Assembly: GCF_000220505.1 (NCBI RefSeq)
Contig: NZ_AFPJ01000007.1
Coordinates: 62,001 to 126,000 of the forward strand
Direction of reading: 5' to 3'
DNA length: 64,000 nucleotides
Source: Microbulbifer agarilyticus S89
Lineage (GTDB): Bacteria; Pseudomonadota; Gammaproteobacteria; Pseudomonadales; Cellvibrionaceae
A program made the translations under genes and the position numbers. The notes beneath the pieces were generated by a model, which saw nothing but the letters and a program-made list of their open reading frames with translations, was not told the DNA's origin and made no database searches. Every line of letters starts with the position of its first letter. Within the stretch, counting starts at the first letter, position 1. Of the stretch, positions 53,510-63,666 are shown in pieces.

Positions 53510-53938
53510 TTACAGCTCAGCTGCGAAAAGATCCGCAGATTCGCCCTCACCGCCCGGCTTACCGTCAGCACCGAGGCTGAACAGGTCGTAGGCACCGGCA
53601 CTGCCCGGGCTGATGTACTGGTACTCGTTACCCCAGGGATCTTTGGGGGCTTTTTTCAGGTAGGGTTCCACCCAGTTTTTCGCCTCAGGAAAACCGGACG
53701 GCTTGCTTACCAGTGCTTCCAGGCCCTGGTCAGAACTCGGATAAACGAAATTGTCCATGCGGTACATGTCCAGCGCGGTTGAGATAGCCCGCAAATCCAC
53801 GGTCGCCGCTTTGATGCGCGCCTCGCCGGTACGCCCCATGATGTTCGGCACTACCAATGCTCCCAGCACACCGAGAATCACGATAACCACCATGATTTCG
53901 ATCAGGGTAAAACCCTTCTGTGTACGCAAATTGCTCAT
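53510..53938 (-). CDS. gspG: Type II secretion major pseudopilin GspG
   Basis: A 142-residue major pseudopilin. The leader QKGFTLIEIMVVIVILGVLG, the calcium-loop region DPWGNEYQYISPG and LFSLGADGKPGGEGESAD are near-consensus. Subunits of GspG build the pseudopilus fibre that pushes substrates through the secretin. It is the best conserved protein of the set. A start-proximal ribosome site (GAGGTGAG) precedes the ATG. Confidence 0.96.
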   Translation of the reverse strand: MSNLRTQKGFTLIEIMVVIVILGVLGALVVPNIMGRTGEARIKAATVDLRAISTALDMYRMDNFVYPSSDQGLEALVSKPSGFPEAKNWVEPYLKKAPKDPWGNEYQYISPGSAGAYDLFSLGADGKPGGEGESADLFAAEL

Positions 53939-53990
53939 TTCTCACCTCGCGTTTACAAATCTTGAAAACCCGCCCTACTTCAGGGACAGG

Positions 53991-55211
53991 TCATACCACT
54001 AATTGGTTCATGCTCATGATCGGCATCATGATGGCCATAACAATAAACAGCACTATGCCCGCCATTAACAGCAGCATGATCGGCTCAAACAGGCTGACAA
54101 ATGCCGTCACCGCCCCTTGTAGGTCGCGCTCCTGGTTTTCTGCCGCGCGCACCAGCATTTGGTCCAGTGTGCCAGAGGACTCACCACTGGCAATCATGTA
54201 AGTCATCATCGGCGGGAAGTATTCGACGTCTTCCAGCGCCTTTCTCAGGCTGCCGCCTTCCCGCACAAACTTCTGCGCCACGAGCAGGCGCTCTTTCAGG
54301 TAGTCGTTCCCCATTACCCCGCTGGCAATGCCCATGGCCTGGACCAGCGGCACACTGCTGCCGGTCAGGATGGCGAGGGTACCCACATAGCGTGCGCTCT
54401 GCCCGCCACGCACCAGCCAGCCAATCACCGGCATTTCCAACAGGCGGTGATGGTAGCGGTAGCGGAAGCCGGGGCGGCGCAGCAACAACAGCCAGCCGAC
54501 CACCAGCAAGACGATCGCCGGCGGAATCATCCAGCCCCAGGCGGAAATAAAGTCACTGATAGAGACCAGAATTCGTGTCGCCATCGGCAGAGTCTGCCCG
54601 GTACCGGTGAAGACCTCAATCACGTCAGGCACGACGTAAACCATGAGTCCGGTCACTACCAAAATGCAGATCACCACCAGCACGATGGGATAGATCAGTG
54701 CCAGCTGTACCTTCTGCCGAAACTGCTGCTGGCTCTCGGTGTAGTCCGCCAGCCGCTCCAGCACTCCGTCCAGATGGCCGGAGTGTTCGCCGGCCTCGAC
54801 GGTGGCGCGGTAGAGCTTGGGAAATGCCCGCGGGAAGCTCCCCAGCGCTTGCGCCAGGCTGTGCCCTTCCAGCACTTTTGCGCGGATCGCCAGCACAATA
54901 CGCCGTACCTTCTGGTTGCGGGTCTGGTTGGCAATCGCACTGAGGGTTTCTTCGAGGGGAATACCGGCGCGCAACAGCGTTGCGATCTGGCGAGTAAGAA
55001 GCGCCAGCGGCTTGATGCCGAGACCTGGACTGCCGCCAAACAGGCTGCCTGCCGCCTGTCCACTCGCCTCACCAGACGCCGCCGCCACTTCCAGCGGAAT
55101 CAGCCCCTTGGCGCGTAGCTGCTGACGTGCCGCCTTCGCACTGTCGGCCTCGAGGGTGCCGCGATTCTTACGGCCACCACTGTTGAGCGCTGTGTACTCG
55201 AATGCACCCAT
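53991..55211 (-). CDS. gspF: Type II secretion inner-membrane protein GspF
   Basis: A 406-residue polytopic protein with two GspF domains. The start MGAFEYTALNSGGRKNRGTLEA, PLEETLSAIANQTRN, YPIVLVVICILVVTGLMVYV and the C-terminal helix MLLLMAGIVLFIVMAIMMPI are typical (each quoted in part). GspF sits at the centre of the platform and helps assemble pseudopilins. It follows gspE by one base. Confidence 0.95.
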   Translation of the reverse strand: MGAFEYTALNSGGRKNRGTLEADSAKAARQQLRAKGLIPLEVAAASGEASGQAAGSLFGGSPGLGIKPLALLTRQIATLLRAGIPLEETLSAIANQTRNQKVRRIVLAIRAKVLEGHSLAQALGSFPRAFPKLYRATVEAGEHSGHLDGVLERLADYTESQQQFRQKVQLALIYPIVLVVICILVVTGLMVYVVPDVIEVFTGTGQTLPMATRILVSISDFISAWGWMIPPAIVLLVVGWLLLLRRPGFRYRYHHRLLEMPVIGWLVRGGQSARYVGTLAILTGSSVPLVQAMGIASGVMGNDYLKERLLVAQKFVREGGSLRKALEDVEYFPPMMTYMIASGESSGTLDQMLVRAAENQERDLQGAVTAFVSLFEPIMLLLMAGIVLFIVMAIMMPIMSMNQLVV

Positions 55212-55212
55212 A

Positions 55213-56691
55213 TCAGGACTCCTGGGTTACCCGCAGCACTTCTTCCAGTGATGTTACGCCAGCCAGTACCTTGGCCATGCCATCTTCGCGAATACTCGGG
55301 CCCAGCTTGCGCGCTTCCTGTACCAGTGCGCTCTCAGAATCGCGATCGTGAATCATCTGGCGCAGTTTCTCGTTGACCGGCACCAACTCATAAATACCGA
55401 CGCGGCCGAGATACCCACTGTTATTACATTTGTCGCACCCACCGGGGCGATAAATCGTTGCGCCGGCGCCCTCTGCGAGCCCGAGCACCTTGCACTCAAA
55501 CGCATCCGCTTCGTGGGGCTGGCGACATTCTGGACACAGCACCCGCACCAGACGTTGCGCGAGTACACCGATCACGCTGGAGGACAGCAGGAACGGCTCG
55601 ATCCCCATGTCCACAAGGCGGGTCACCGCGCCCAATGCCGTATTCGTGTGCAGGGTGGAAAGCACCAGGTGACCGGTCAAACTGGCCTGAATGGCGATCT
55701 GCATGGTCTCCAGGTCGCGAATCTCGCCCACCATCACCACATCCGGGTCCTGGCGGAGGATGGCGCGCAGACCGCGCGCAAAGGTCATATCGGCCTTGAT
55801 ATTGACCTGGGTCTGGCCAACGCCTTCCAGGTTGTACTCCACCGGATCCTCTACGGTGAGAATGTTCTTCTCGCGGTGGTTGATACTGGCGAGGCCCGCA
55901 TACAGCGTGGTGGTTTTACCAGAACCCGTAGGGCCGGTAACCAGCAGGATGCCATGGGGGCGACTGAGCAGCTCGGTGATGACTTCAAGATCGCGCTCCG
56001 CCATACCCAGGTGGCGCATATCCATCTTGCCCGCCTGCTTGTCCAGCAGGCGCATCACCACGCGTTCGCCCGCAGAAGACGGCATGGTAGATACCCGCAC
56101 GTCCACTTCACGGCCGCCCATCAGCAGCGAGATACGGCCGTCCTGCGGGATGCGTTTTTCGGCGATATCGAGCTTCGCCATCACCTTGATACGCGACACC
56201 AGCAGCGGCGCCAGGGCGCGACGGGGCTGCAACACTTCGCGCAACACGCCGTCCACCCGGAAACGCACTACAAGACGCTTCTCAAATGTTTCGATATGAA
56301 TATCCGACGCACCCTGCTTCAGGGACTCGGCAAAAATCGCGTTAATCAGCTTAACGATGGGAGCATCGTCTTCCTGCTCGAGCAGGTCCTCGGTCTCTGG
56401 GAGCGAATCCGCGACGGCGGCGAGATCGAGGTCGTCTCCCAGGCTCTCGACATCGGAGAGGTTGCCCCCTTCCCGATTTTCGTACTCGCGCTGCAACGAT
56501 TGCTGGAAAGTGTCGAGATCGACCGACGCCACACCCAGAGGGACTTCGCACAGGCGCTGCACTTCCGCCAGCACCGACGGGTTGAGAGGCGCAACATACT
56601 GGCATACCGGCGCACCTTCTACCTCGGCCAGCAACACCTGATGCCGTTTGGCAAAGGCGTATGGCAGGCGCTTAAGGGCGAGCTCCGTCAT
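55213..56691 (-). CDS. gspE: Type II secretion ATPase GspE
   Basis: A 492-residue cytoplasmic AAA-type ATPase. The N-terminal GspE_N domain is followed by Walker [11 protein letters not shown] near residue 258, the Asp box and Walker [12 protein letters not shown], the His box [12 protein letters not shown], and a tetracysteine zinc module made of CPEC and CDKC. It powers pseudopilus assembly. The ATG at 56691 overlaps the gspD stop by one base (TGATG); an in-frame GTG at 56694 is less likely. Confidence 0.96.
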   Translation of the reverse strand: MTELALKRLPYAFAKRHQVLLAEVEGAPVCQYVAPLNPSVLAEVQRLCEVPLGVASVDLDTFQQSLQREYENREGGNLSDVESLGDDLDLAAVADSLPETEDLLEQEDDAPIVKLINAIFAESLKQGASDIHIETFEKRLVVRFRVDGVLREVLQPRRALAPLLVSRIKVMAKLDIAEKRIPQDGRISLLMGGREVDVRVSTMPSSAGERVVMRLLDKQAGKMDMRHLGMAERDLEVITELLSRPHGILLVTGPTGSGKTTTLYAGLASINHREKNILTVEDPVEYNLEGVGQTQVNIKADMTFARGLRAILRQDPDVVMVGEIRDLETMQIAIQASLTGHLVLSTLHTNTALGAVTRLVDMGIEPFLLSSSVIGVLAQRLVRVLCPECRQPHEADAFECKVLGLAEGAGATIYRPGGCDKCNNSGYLGRVGIYELVPVNEKLRQMIHDRDSESALVQEARKLGPSIREDGMAKVLAGVTSLEEVLRVTQES

Positions 56692-58673
56692 CACTTGGTG
56701 TCCTCAGGCTCCAGAGGAAATTCTTCTTGTACGTCTTGGTTTGTCGCCGCCGGCGGCAGCAAGTCAGGCAACACGTCGCCGCGGTTCCAGTCCCAAATAC
56801 GGCTGGTACGGTCGCGCAGGTACAGCTGCTTTTCCTGCATGTCGCGGTAGCGGCGACGCGTCTCCTCGTAACCGGCAATCTGGTTGCTGAGAATCTTCGG
56901 ACGGATAAACACCATCAGATTGGTCTTGTTGACTTCCTTAGCGGAGTTGCGGAACAAGCGCCCCAGGCCCGGAATATCGCCCAGCAACGGGACTTTCTGG
57001 TTTATCTCGGTGACCTTGTCTTCGATCAGGCCGCCCAGAACCAAAATGGCACCATCGTCGATCAGTACCTTGGTGCGGATTTCACGTTTACTGGTGACCA
57101 GGTCCACCGCTGGGCCGGTCACGGGCAATACGTTCTCGACCTTCTGTTCGATTTCCAGGGTGACCGAGTTGTTGTTGTTCACCCGCGGGATAACCTTCAG
57201 CTCGGTACCGACGTCTTCACGGGAAACGGTGTTAAACGGATCGGTGCCACTGCCTTCACGCAGCTGCTGCCCGGTGACAAACGGTACGTTCTGGCCCACC
57301 AGAATTTCCGCTTCTTCGTTGTCGAGCGCCATCACGGTTGGCGTCGACAAGATATTGGCGTTATTGGAAGACGCCAGGGCATTCAGCGCGACGCGCACAT
57401 CGGTGCCGCTAAGAAAACCCAAATTAAAACCTGAGCGTATTAAATTTGCTGGGTCTAACGAGCGAGGATTCACCTCTACTCTGTCAACAATAACTCCGTT
57501 AGGATCAGTATTGTTAGGATCTGATGGAACTATGGCAACGTCATTTTCAAAGCCAGCAAATACATTGCCTTCATCACTGGCGATCCACTTGATACCCAGT
57601 TCGTTATCGGTGCCTTCAGTCACCTCGACGATGATCGCTTCGATCAGTACCTGCGCCCGGCGCACGTCCAGCTTGGCGATCACACCGCGCATGGTTTCCA
57701 GCAGTGAGGGCGGCGCGGTAAGAATCAGCGCATTCAGCTCTTCGTTGACCTGAATACTGACTTCAACATTGGCGATCTGCTGGTCTTTCTCCGTTTTCTG
57801 GATACTGCCACTCATGCCCTCAAGAATGGGCTTCAGTTCGGCCGCGCTGGCGTATTGCACATACACCACCGCGGTGTTGCCATCGCCGGAAAGCGGCTGG
57901 TCCAGGCGATGGATTACCTTTTTCAACTGGCTGCGGGTTACCGGGTCCCCGGTGAGCAGAATACTGTTGGAGCGCTCGTCGACAGCGATACGCAGAGGCT
58001 GGATATCGTTACCCGCCTGCTTGCCACCACCCTGCAGCAACTCGGTCATCACCTGCTTCACTTCCTTGGCGGACGCGAACTCAAGCGGCACCAGTTCGAT
58101 ATCGATGGCACCGGCGCGATCCAGCTGGCGGATTAAACGGACAATTTGCTCGATGTTGGCCGCGCGATCCGCGACGATAAGGGTATTGGTATCCGCGTAA
58201 GCGGCGAGATGACCAGTTTGCGGAATCAGCGGGCGCAACATTGCGATCAGCTGCGCCGCGGAAATGTTCTCTACCCGTACCGTGCGCACCACCAGTGCCT
58301 CACCGGGTGCCCGGCTGCCCTCGTCGACAACGGGAATGGCTTGCTGCTTGGCCAGGGAATCCGGCACCACTTTCCAGGCATCGCCCTGCTCGATCAGGCT
58401 AAAGCCATTCACCTGCAGCACCGACATAAATACATCAAACGCCTGCTGGTGGGTCATCGGGTCACCGGCGACCACCGTCACTTTCCCTTTTACGTTCTGG
58501 TGAACAATGATGTTCTTGCCGGTAAAGTCCGCAGCCCAATTGATCAGGTCGCGAATGTCGGCATTATCGAGCGACAGGGTCACTCTCTCCTGCATCGACT
58601 GAGCCAGCACCGAGAAAGACAGTAAAAAACCCAAGGCGACTGCAACTAGCCGTTGGTGAAACACGCTCATCAT
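56691..58673 (-). CDS. gspD: Type II secretion outer-membrane secretin GspD
   Basis: A 660-residue secretin with a signal peptide ([17 protein letters not shown]) and N0-N3 domains ([39 protein letters not shown]). The C-terminal secretin domain has [14 protein letters not shown] and [16 protein letters not shown]. It forms the outer-membrane channel. A short AT-rich patch (57418-57565) encodes the segment [20 protein letters not shown], with codon use unlike the rest of the gene. The C-terminal 60 residues extend past the channel domain and may bind a pilotin. Confidence 0.95.
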   Translation of the reverse strand: MMSVFHQRLVAVALGFLLSFSVLAQSMQERVTLSLDNADIRDLINWAADFTGKNIIVHQNVKGKVTVVAGDPMTHQQAFDVFMSVLQVNGFSLIEQGDAWKVVPDSLAKQQAIPVVDEGSRAPGEALVVRTVRVENISAAQLIAMLRPLIPQTGHLAAYADTNTLIVADRAANIEQIVRLIRQLDRAGAIDIELVPLEFASAKEVKQVMTELLQGGGKQAGNDIQPLRIAVDERSNSILLTGDPVTRSQLKKVIHRLDQPLSGDGNTAVVYVQYASAAELKPILEGMSGSIQKTEKDQQIANVEVSIQVNEELNALILTAPPSLLETMRGVIAKLDVRRAQVLIEAIIVEVTEGTDNELGIKWIASDEGNVFAGFENDVAIVPSDPNNTDPNGVIVDRVEVNPRSLDPANLIRSGFNLGFLSGTDVRVALNALASSNNANILSTPTVMALDNEEAEILVGQNVPFVTGQQLREGSGTDPFNTVSREDVGTELKVIPRVNNNNSVTLEIEQKVENVLPVTGPAVDLVTSKREIRTKVLIDDGAILVLGGLIEDKVTEINQKVPLLGDIPGLGRLFRNSAKEVNKTNLMVFIRPKILSNQIAGYEETRRRYRDMQEKQLYLRDRTSRIWDWNRGDVLPDLLPPAATNQDVQEEFPLEPEDTK

Positions 58674-58766
58674 TATGATTTTGGCTCTAATTCTTTCTAA
58701 TCAATAAAAGTTAGGTCTTGAACAAACTCGCAGGCCCCACAATCCCCACCTGCGCCGCCACATTCC

Positions 58767-58831
58767 TGGCGATTCACTATTCCTGCGATACGCTATTTCT
58801 GGCGACTCACTATTCTTGGCGATACGATCTC
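58767..58831 (+). repeat. Degenerate 33-bp tandem duplication before gspD
   Basis: Two copies of a 33-bp unit, each made of two related halves: TGGCGAYTCACTATTC plus GCGATACG. The period within the unit is 16-17 bp. The repeat fills nearly half of the 156-base gspC-gspD gap and ends at the gspC stop codon. Confidence 0.6.
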
Positions 58832-59513
58832 AACGGTTCGATTGCGCCGCTTGGCGTTCACGCGCCAATTCCCGCAGCTGCTTCAGGCGCTCGCGGATCG
58901 ATTCTTGCCGGTCGCCGTCAGCGGCGCCCCGATTCGCGCCGATCACCTTCGCGGCCTGCCGCGCGTAATTCTCATACTGCTTGGGCACCGTCGGACGCCC
59001 ATCTGCATCCGGGTAAGTCAGCTTTTCCATCTGGCCGTTTCTGCGCAAAATGATGTGGTCGACCTCCACCGAGTAGACTTCCGCTCCGCCCGGCAGTGAC
59101 TGACCTACGTACACGCGCTCGGCCGGCTTGCCCTTTTGCGCAATCAGCGCACTCGCCTGTTCGGCGACACTGCTGCTCAAAACACCAGACAGCACCAGGT
59201 TCAGCTGCGTAATAGGAATATTGGCAAGGTCAATTTCCGGCTCCGCCGCTCGCTGGGCGGGGGCCACGCCGAAAAAGGCCGTGGGAGGTATCGAAGATGG
59301 AGTGTTGCGCGCCACAGCGCGGGTACTGCGCTCGGCCAACAGGCTGTCGGCGGCGTCACCGCCCGGCATCACCAGATCGCCATAGGCCAACATATTGGTC
59401 GTCAGCCAGGCGCCTACGACCGCAACAGTAGCCACCAGGCTGCGCTTTGCCGTGCTGGCAGCAGATCCTGGATTCTGCAGAGCAGAAGATAATGTGCGCT
59501 TGACCAAAGACAT
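58830..59513 (-). CDS. gspC: Type II secretion protein GspC
   Basis: A 227-residue inner-membrane protein. One N-terminal helix (LVATVAVVGAWLTTNMLAYG) is followed by a Pro/Ala-rich linker and the HR domain (ITQLNLVLSGVLSSSVAEQAS, AERVYVGQSLPGGAEVYSVEVDHIILRRNGQMEKL, quoted in part). No PDZ domain follows. Instead the C-terminus is a charged, probably coiled-coil segment (IRERLKQLRELARERQAAQ). GspC links the platform to the N0 domain of GspD. It is the first gene of the operon, and the promoter should lie in 59514-59690. Confidence 0.92.
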   Translation of the reverse strand: MSLVKRTLSSALQNPGSAASTAKRSLVATVAVVGAWLTTNMLAYGDLVMPGGDAADSLLAERSTRAVARNTPSSIPPTAFFGVAPAQRAAEPEIDLANIPITQLNLVLSGVLSSSVAEQASALIAQKGKPAERVYVGQSLPGGAEVYSVEVDHIILRRNGQMEKLTYPDADGRPTVPKQYENYARQAAKVIGANRGAADGDRQESIRERLKQLRELARERQAAQSNR

Positions 59514-59686
59514 GATTGAACCCGTCTCTGCTGTACCACAAACAGCGTAATTCTCGTTATTGGGCGCCTATTCTCCGGGCTTACCCGTAGAAAGGCAATC
59601 TTCCCCATAAAACAGGTTAATAAACAACCAACCCGTGCGTACAGAAAGATGACGCAGCAGACATCTTATGCGACGCCCCAACAATC

Positions 59687-59713
59687 AAAAAAGGCGGCCA
59701 GAGGCCGCCCTTT
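59687..59713 (-). terminator. Terminator of the etfBA operon
   Basis: GGGCGGCC and GGCCGCC around a TCT loop, followed on the minus strand by TTTTTTG. It lies 27 bases past the etfA stop and separates it from gspC. Confidence 0.88.
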
Positions 59714-59739
59714 CCGGAATGGAGTATATGAACCCAATA

Positions 59740-60669
59740 TTACAATTTGGTTTCCAACTCCGGCACCGCATCAAACAAATCCGCAACCAGGCCGTAGTCG
59801 GCCACGGAGAAGATTGGCGCCTCTTCATCTTTGTTGATCGCAACGATCACCTTGGAGTCCTTCATACCCGCCAAGTGCTGGATGGCACCAGAGATACCCA
59901 CGGCGATGTACAGATCCGGCGCAACGATCTTACCGGTCTGGCCAACCTGCATATCGTTCGGTACGAAGCCTGCATCCACCGCGGCGCGGGATGCACCCAC
60001 CGCAGCGCCCAGCTTATCGGCAACCTTGTACAGCATTTCGAAGTTTTCACCGTTGCCCATGCCGCGACCACCAGAGATCACAACACTCGCCGCGGTCAGT
60101 TCCGGGCGATCGGACTCAGCCAGCTCTTCACCGACAAACTTGGATACATGGGCGTCGTCCACGATATCAACGGTTTCGACCGCCGCGCTGCCGCCTTCGG
60201 CCGCCACAGGGTCAAACGCAGTGGTACGCACGGATGCTACCTTGATCGCATCCGAACTCTGCACGGTCGCAATCACGTTACCGGCATAGACCGGACGCTT
60301 GAAGGTATCCGGGCTCTCCACGGCAATAATGTCGGAGATCGGCTGTACGTCCAGCAGTGCCGCGGCACGCGGCAGCATGTTCTTACCGGTGGTGGTTGCC
60401 GCCGCCAGAACGTGACTGTAATTCTTGCCCAGGTCGGCCACCAGCTTGCCGGTGTTCTCACCCAGCTGATGCTCGTAGGCCGCATTATCGGCAACCAGCA
60501 CCTTGCTTACGCCGTCAACCTTGGCCGCCGCTTCCGCAACGGCACCACAGCCGCTACCAACAACCAATACGTCGATGTCACCGCCAATAGCCTTGGCTGC
60601 AGCGATGGTATTCAGAGTGGCGCCTTTCAGCTCCGCATTATCGTGTTCAGCAATTACCAGAATGCTCAT
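59740..60669 (-). CDS. etfA: Electron transfer flavoprotein alpha subunit
   Basis: A 309-residue FAD-binding subunit of ETF. The N-terminal domain starts [19 protein letters not shown]. The C-terminal FAD domain shows [54 protein letters not shown] (in part) and [17 protein letters not shown], all near consensus. ETF takes electrons from acyl-CoA and other dehydrogenases and passes them to ETF-QO. It overlaps etfB by one base (TGATG). Confidence 0.97.
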   Translation of the reverse strand: MSILVIAEHDNAELKGATLNTIAAAKAIGGDIDVLVVGSGCGAVAEAAAKVDGVSKVLVADNAAYEHQLGENTGKLVADLGKNYSHVLAAATTTGKNMLPRAAALLDVQPISDIIAVESPDTFKRPVYAGNVIATVQSSDAIKVASVRTTAFDPVAAEGGSAAVETVDIVDDAHVSKFVGEELAESDRPELTAASVVISGGRGMGNGENFEMLYKVADKLGAAVGASRAAVDAGFVPNDMQVGQTGKIVAPDLYIAVGISGAIQHLAGMKDSKVIVAINKDEEAPIFSVADYGLVADLFDAVPELETKL

Positions 60670-61418
60670 CAGATTACCTTCGCCTCGCTTTTCAGTTTTT
60701 CCACCAGTTCCGCTACATCGGCAACCTTGATGCCTGCCTGGCGCTCGGCCGGCGGCTCTACTTTCAAGGTTTTGGTGCGCGGGGCGATATCCACACCCAG
60801 CTCATCAGGGGTGGTGACATCCAGCGGCTTGCGCTTGGCCTTCATAATGTTCGGCAGGGATGCGTAACGCGGCTCGTTGAGGCGCAGGTCGGTTGTTACC
60901 ACCGCCGGCAGGGTCAGCTCAACGGTCTGCAGGCCACCGTCGATTTCACGGGTAACCTTTACGGACTCGCCTTCAACGTTCACTTCGGATGCGAAGGTGC
61001 CCTGCCCCATACCGGTCAGCGCAGCCAGCATCTGGCCGGTCTGGTTGTTGTCGCCATCGATGGACTGCTTACCCAGAATCACCAGCTGCGGCTCTTCCTT
61101 CTCTACGATGGCTTTCAGGCACTTGGCAACTGCCAGTGGCTGCAGCTCAGCATCGGTTTCTACCTGGATACCGCGATCGGCGCCCAGGGCCAGTGCGGTA
61201 CGAATCTGTTCCTGGCACTGTTTCGGGCCCATGGAGACAACCACGATCTCGCTGGCTACGCCCTTCTCTTTCAGGCGAACCGCTTCTTCTACCGCAATCT
61301 CACAGAAGGGGTTGATGGACATCTTGACATTGGCAGTGTCCACATCAGAACCGTCCGCCTTGGGGCGAACTTTCACGTTGTAATCGACAACGCGCTTCAC
61401 AGCTACAAGAACTTTCAT
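60669..61418 (-). CDS. etfB: Electron transfer flavoprotein beta subunit
   Basis: A 249-residue ETF beta subunit. The start [18 protein letters not shown], the conserved [21 protein letters not shown], and [23 protein letters not shown] (recognition loop with the anchoring Leu; quoted in part) are intact. It contributes AMP binding and docking to dehydrogenases. First gene of etfBA, transcribed away from ETF-QO across a shared regulatory gap. Confidence 0.97.
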   Translation of the reverse strand: MKVLVAVKRVVDYNVKVRPKADGSDVDTANVKMSINPFCEIAVEEAVRLKEKGVASEIVVVSMGPKQCQEQIRTALALGADRGIQVETDAELQPLAVAKCLKAIVEKEEPQLVILGKQSIDGDNNQTGQMLAALTGMGQGTFASEVNVEGESVKVTREIDGGLQTVELTLPAVVTTDLRLNEPRYASLPNIMKAKRKPLDVTTPDELGVDIAPRTKTLKVEPPAERQAGIKVADVAELVEKLKSEAKVI

Positions 61419-61582
61419 GAAAATCCCGTCTCAGTAGTCTACATAAAAGCCGCAATCTGCCGCCTACCATGGCGCTGACCTGCGGCGTGGCTAACTCGCG
61501 TAGCCTCGCGGCTGAGTGTTTCGCGGCTCGGCCAAGCGCTCCAAGTGAGCGTCTTCGGGCCTCTGCGAGCCGACTTCGAGTT

Positions 61583-61596
61583 CAAACAGTTGTTTG
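61583..61596. promoter_or_regulatory. PsrA-box-like palindrome between etfB and ETF-QO
   Basis: CAAACAGTTGTTTG is a perfect palindrome, with TTCAAAC on the left and GTTTGAC on the right. It matches the (G/C)AAAC-N4-GTTT(G/C) pattern of PsrA, the fatty-acid-responsive repressor that controls etf genes in other gammaproteobacteria. No other gene is seen in the 438-base gap. Confidence 0.7.
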
Positions 61597-61760
61597 ACCG
61601 GGGCGTATGTTGGCCCTTTCACCAAGCAAAATCAATAGTTGAATAGCCAGCCTAACGGTCATTCACAAGATCAATTTCAGGCCATAAACCCTCACTATTC
61701 TAGACCGGTGAACCGGGCGAATTACGCCGCTTTTGCCAGCGGATATGAAAAGTTACGCAA

Positions 61761-61790
61761 TTGGTGCGATTGGTCACGGACCGATATAAT
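61761..61790 (+). promoter_or_regulatory. Probable promoter of ETF-QO
   Basis: TTGGTG (61761-61766) and a perfect TATAAT (61785-61790) with an 18-bp spacer, 67 bases before the GTG start. Confidence 0.55.
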
Positions 61791-61857
61791 CGAGAAACCT
61801 AAAAGTTGCCTGTCATAATTCGGCGGGTGAATAAGTAAATCAGTTGAGGAGAGACCT

Positions 61858-63495
61858 GTGGAACGCGAGTCAATGGAATACGACGTAGTCATCGTCGGCG
61901 CGGGCCCTGCCGGACTGGCCGCCGCGATTAAGCTACGTCAGATCAATGAAGACATCGCCGTGTGTGTGGTTGAGAAAGGTTCCGAAGTCGGTGCGCACAT
62001 CCTCTCTGGCGCCGTGTTTGAACCCACCGCCCTGAACGAACTGTTCCCCGACTGGAAAGAGCGCGGTGCGCCGCTGGAAACCCCGGTCGAAGGCGACGAT
62101 ATTTACGTGCTGCGCAGCCCGGAGAAATCTATCAAGGTTCCCGGCATGCTGGTGCCCAGCACCATGCACAACGAAGGCAACTACATTATTAGCCTCGGCA
62201 ACCTGACCCGCTGGCTCGCCGAGCAAGCCGAAGCGCTGGGCGTGGAGATCTTCCCGGGCTTTGCCGCTGCCGAGGTCCTGTACAACGAAGACGGTTCTGT
62301 AAAAGGTATCGCAACCGGCGACATGGGCGTTGGTGCCAACGGCGAGCAAAAAGATAGCTACATGCCCGGCATGGAGCTGCATGCAAAATACACCCTGTTT
62401 GCCGAAGGCTGTCGCGGACACCTGGGCAAGCAACTGATTGCCAAATACTCACTGGACGCAGATCGCGAGCCGCAACATTACGGCATCGGCATCAAGGAAA
62501 TCTGGAAAGTCGACAGCAGCAAGCACCAGCAAGGCCTGGTTGTGCACACTGCAGGCTGGCCGCTGGATGAGTCCGGTTCTTCCGGCGGTGGCTTCCTGTA
62601 CCACCTGGAAGATGACCAGGTCGTGGTTGGCCTGATCACCGACCTCTCCTATAGCAACCCGCATGTGAGCCCGTTCGACGAGTTCCAGCGTTACAAGCAT
62701 CACCCCGTGATCAAACAGTACCTGGAAGGCGGACAGCGCGTGGCCTACGGTGCGCGTGCCATTGTAAAAGGTGGCCTGCAGTCGCAGCCCAAGATGACCT
62801 TCCCCGGCGGCATGCTGATCGGAGACAACGCCGGCACCCTGAACTTTGCCAAGATCAAGGGTAACCACACCGCAATGAAGTCCGGCATGCTGGCCGCTGA
62901 GTCTGTGGCCGAGGCATTGGGTGCTGAACGCGGTAGCGACGAGCTGACCGATTACGCCGAGCGCTACAAAAACAGCTGGGCATGGAAAGAGCTGCACAAG
63001 CAGCGCAATTTCGGCCCAGCGCAGCACAAGTGGGGCAACATCTTCGGCGCGGCTTATGCGTTCGTGGACATCAACCTGTTCAAGGGCAAACTGCCGTGGA
63101 CCCTGAGTGACAGCAAGGCGGACCACGCCCAGCTGAAACCCGCAGCAGACTGCAAAAAGATCGACTATCCGAAGCCGGATGGTGTGCTCAGCTTCGACAA
63201 ACTGTCTTCGGTGTTTATCTCCAACACCAACCACGAAGAAGACCAGCCGTGCCACCTGACCCTGAAAGACAGCGACATCCCGTTGAACCACAACCTGCCG
63301 ATTTACGATGAACCGGCGCAGCGCTATTGCCCTGCCGGCGTTTACGAAGTGGTAGAGGACGGTGACGGCAAGCGCTTCCAGATCAACGCACAGAACTGCG
63401 TACACTGTAAGACTTGCGACATTAAGGACCCCACCCAGAACATTGTGTGGGTGACTCCGGAAGGTGGCGGCGGCCCCAACTATCCAAACATGTAA
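61858..63495 (+). CDS. Electron transfer flavoprotein-ubiquinone oxidoreductase
   Basis: A 545-residue membrane-associated enzyme that passes electrons from ETF to ubiquinone. The FAD-binding start YDVVIVGAGPAGLAAAIKL and the GAHILSGAVFEP motif are present. GGMLIGDNAGTLNFAKIKG also fits. The 4Fe-4S domain near the C-terminus has RYCPAGVYE and NCVHCKTCDIKDPTQNI, supplying four Cys. The start is GTG with GAGGAG six bases upstream; an ATG 15 bases further on is also in frame. It is divergent from etfBA. Confidence 0.97.
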   Translation: MERESMEYDVVIVGAGPAGLAAAIKLRQINEDIAVCVVEKGSEVGAHILSGAVFEPTALNELFPDWKERGAPLETPVEGDDIYVLRSPEKSIKVPGMLVPSTMHNEGNYIISLGNLTRWLAEQAEALGVEIFPGFAAAEVLYNEDGSVKGIATGDMGVGANGEQKDSYMPGMELHAKYTLFAEGCRGHLGKQLIAKYSLDADREPQHYGIGIKEIWKVDSSKHQQGLVVHTAGWPLDESGSSGGGFLYHLEDDQVVVGLITDLSYSNPHVSPFDEFQRYKHHPVIKQYLEGGQRVAYGARAIVKGGLQSQPKMTFPGGMLIGDNAGTLNFAKIKGNHTAMKSGMLAAESVAEALGAERGSDELTDYAERYKNSWAWKELHKQRNFGPAQHKWGNIFGAAYAFVDINLFKGKLPWTLSDSKADHAQLKPAADCKKIDYPKPDGVLSFDKLSSVFISNTNHEEDQPCHLTLKDSDIPLNHNLPIYDEPAQRYCPAGVYEVVEDGDGKRFQINAQNCVHCKTCDIKDPTQNIVWVTPEGGGGPNYPNM

Positions 63496-63515
63496 TTGCT
63501 GAGCAGTCAGTGTAT

Positions 63516-63541
63516 GGGGCGCCCAATGGGCGCCCTTTTTT
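63516..63541 (+). terminator. Terminator of ETF-QO
   Basis: A perfect 8-bp GGGCGCCC / GGGCGCCC stem with an AAT loop, followed by TTTTTT, 20 bases after the stop. Confidence 0.92.
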
Positions 63542-63666
63542 ATTGCCTTGAATTTAACAGCCACCGATACGAAAAAAACCGGACACTGTTACCAGCGCCC
63601 GGCTCTTTAAGCATCCCTGTTGCTATAATACTTCCAGGTACTTTTTTGTTGTCGAAACCTTTCCGA

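Noticed and set aside
55348-56850. A 500-codon frame antisense to gspE
   Set aside because: The sequence is rich in His, Arg and Gln, as expected from a reversed GC-rich gene. GspE on the other strand is unambiguous.
59668-60867. A 399-codon frame antisense to etfA
   Set aside because: A shadow of the near-consensus etfA and etfB genes.
62449-63564. A 371-codon frame antisense to ETF-QO
   Set aside because: It runs through the ETF-QO terminator and has no domain.
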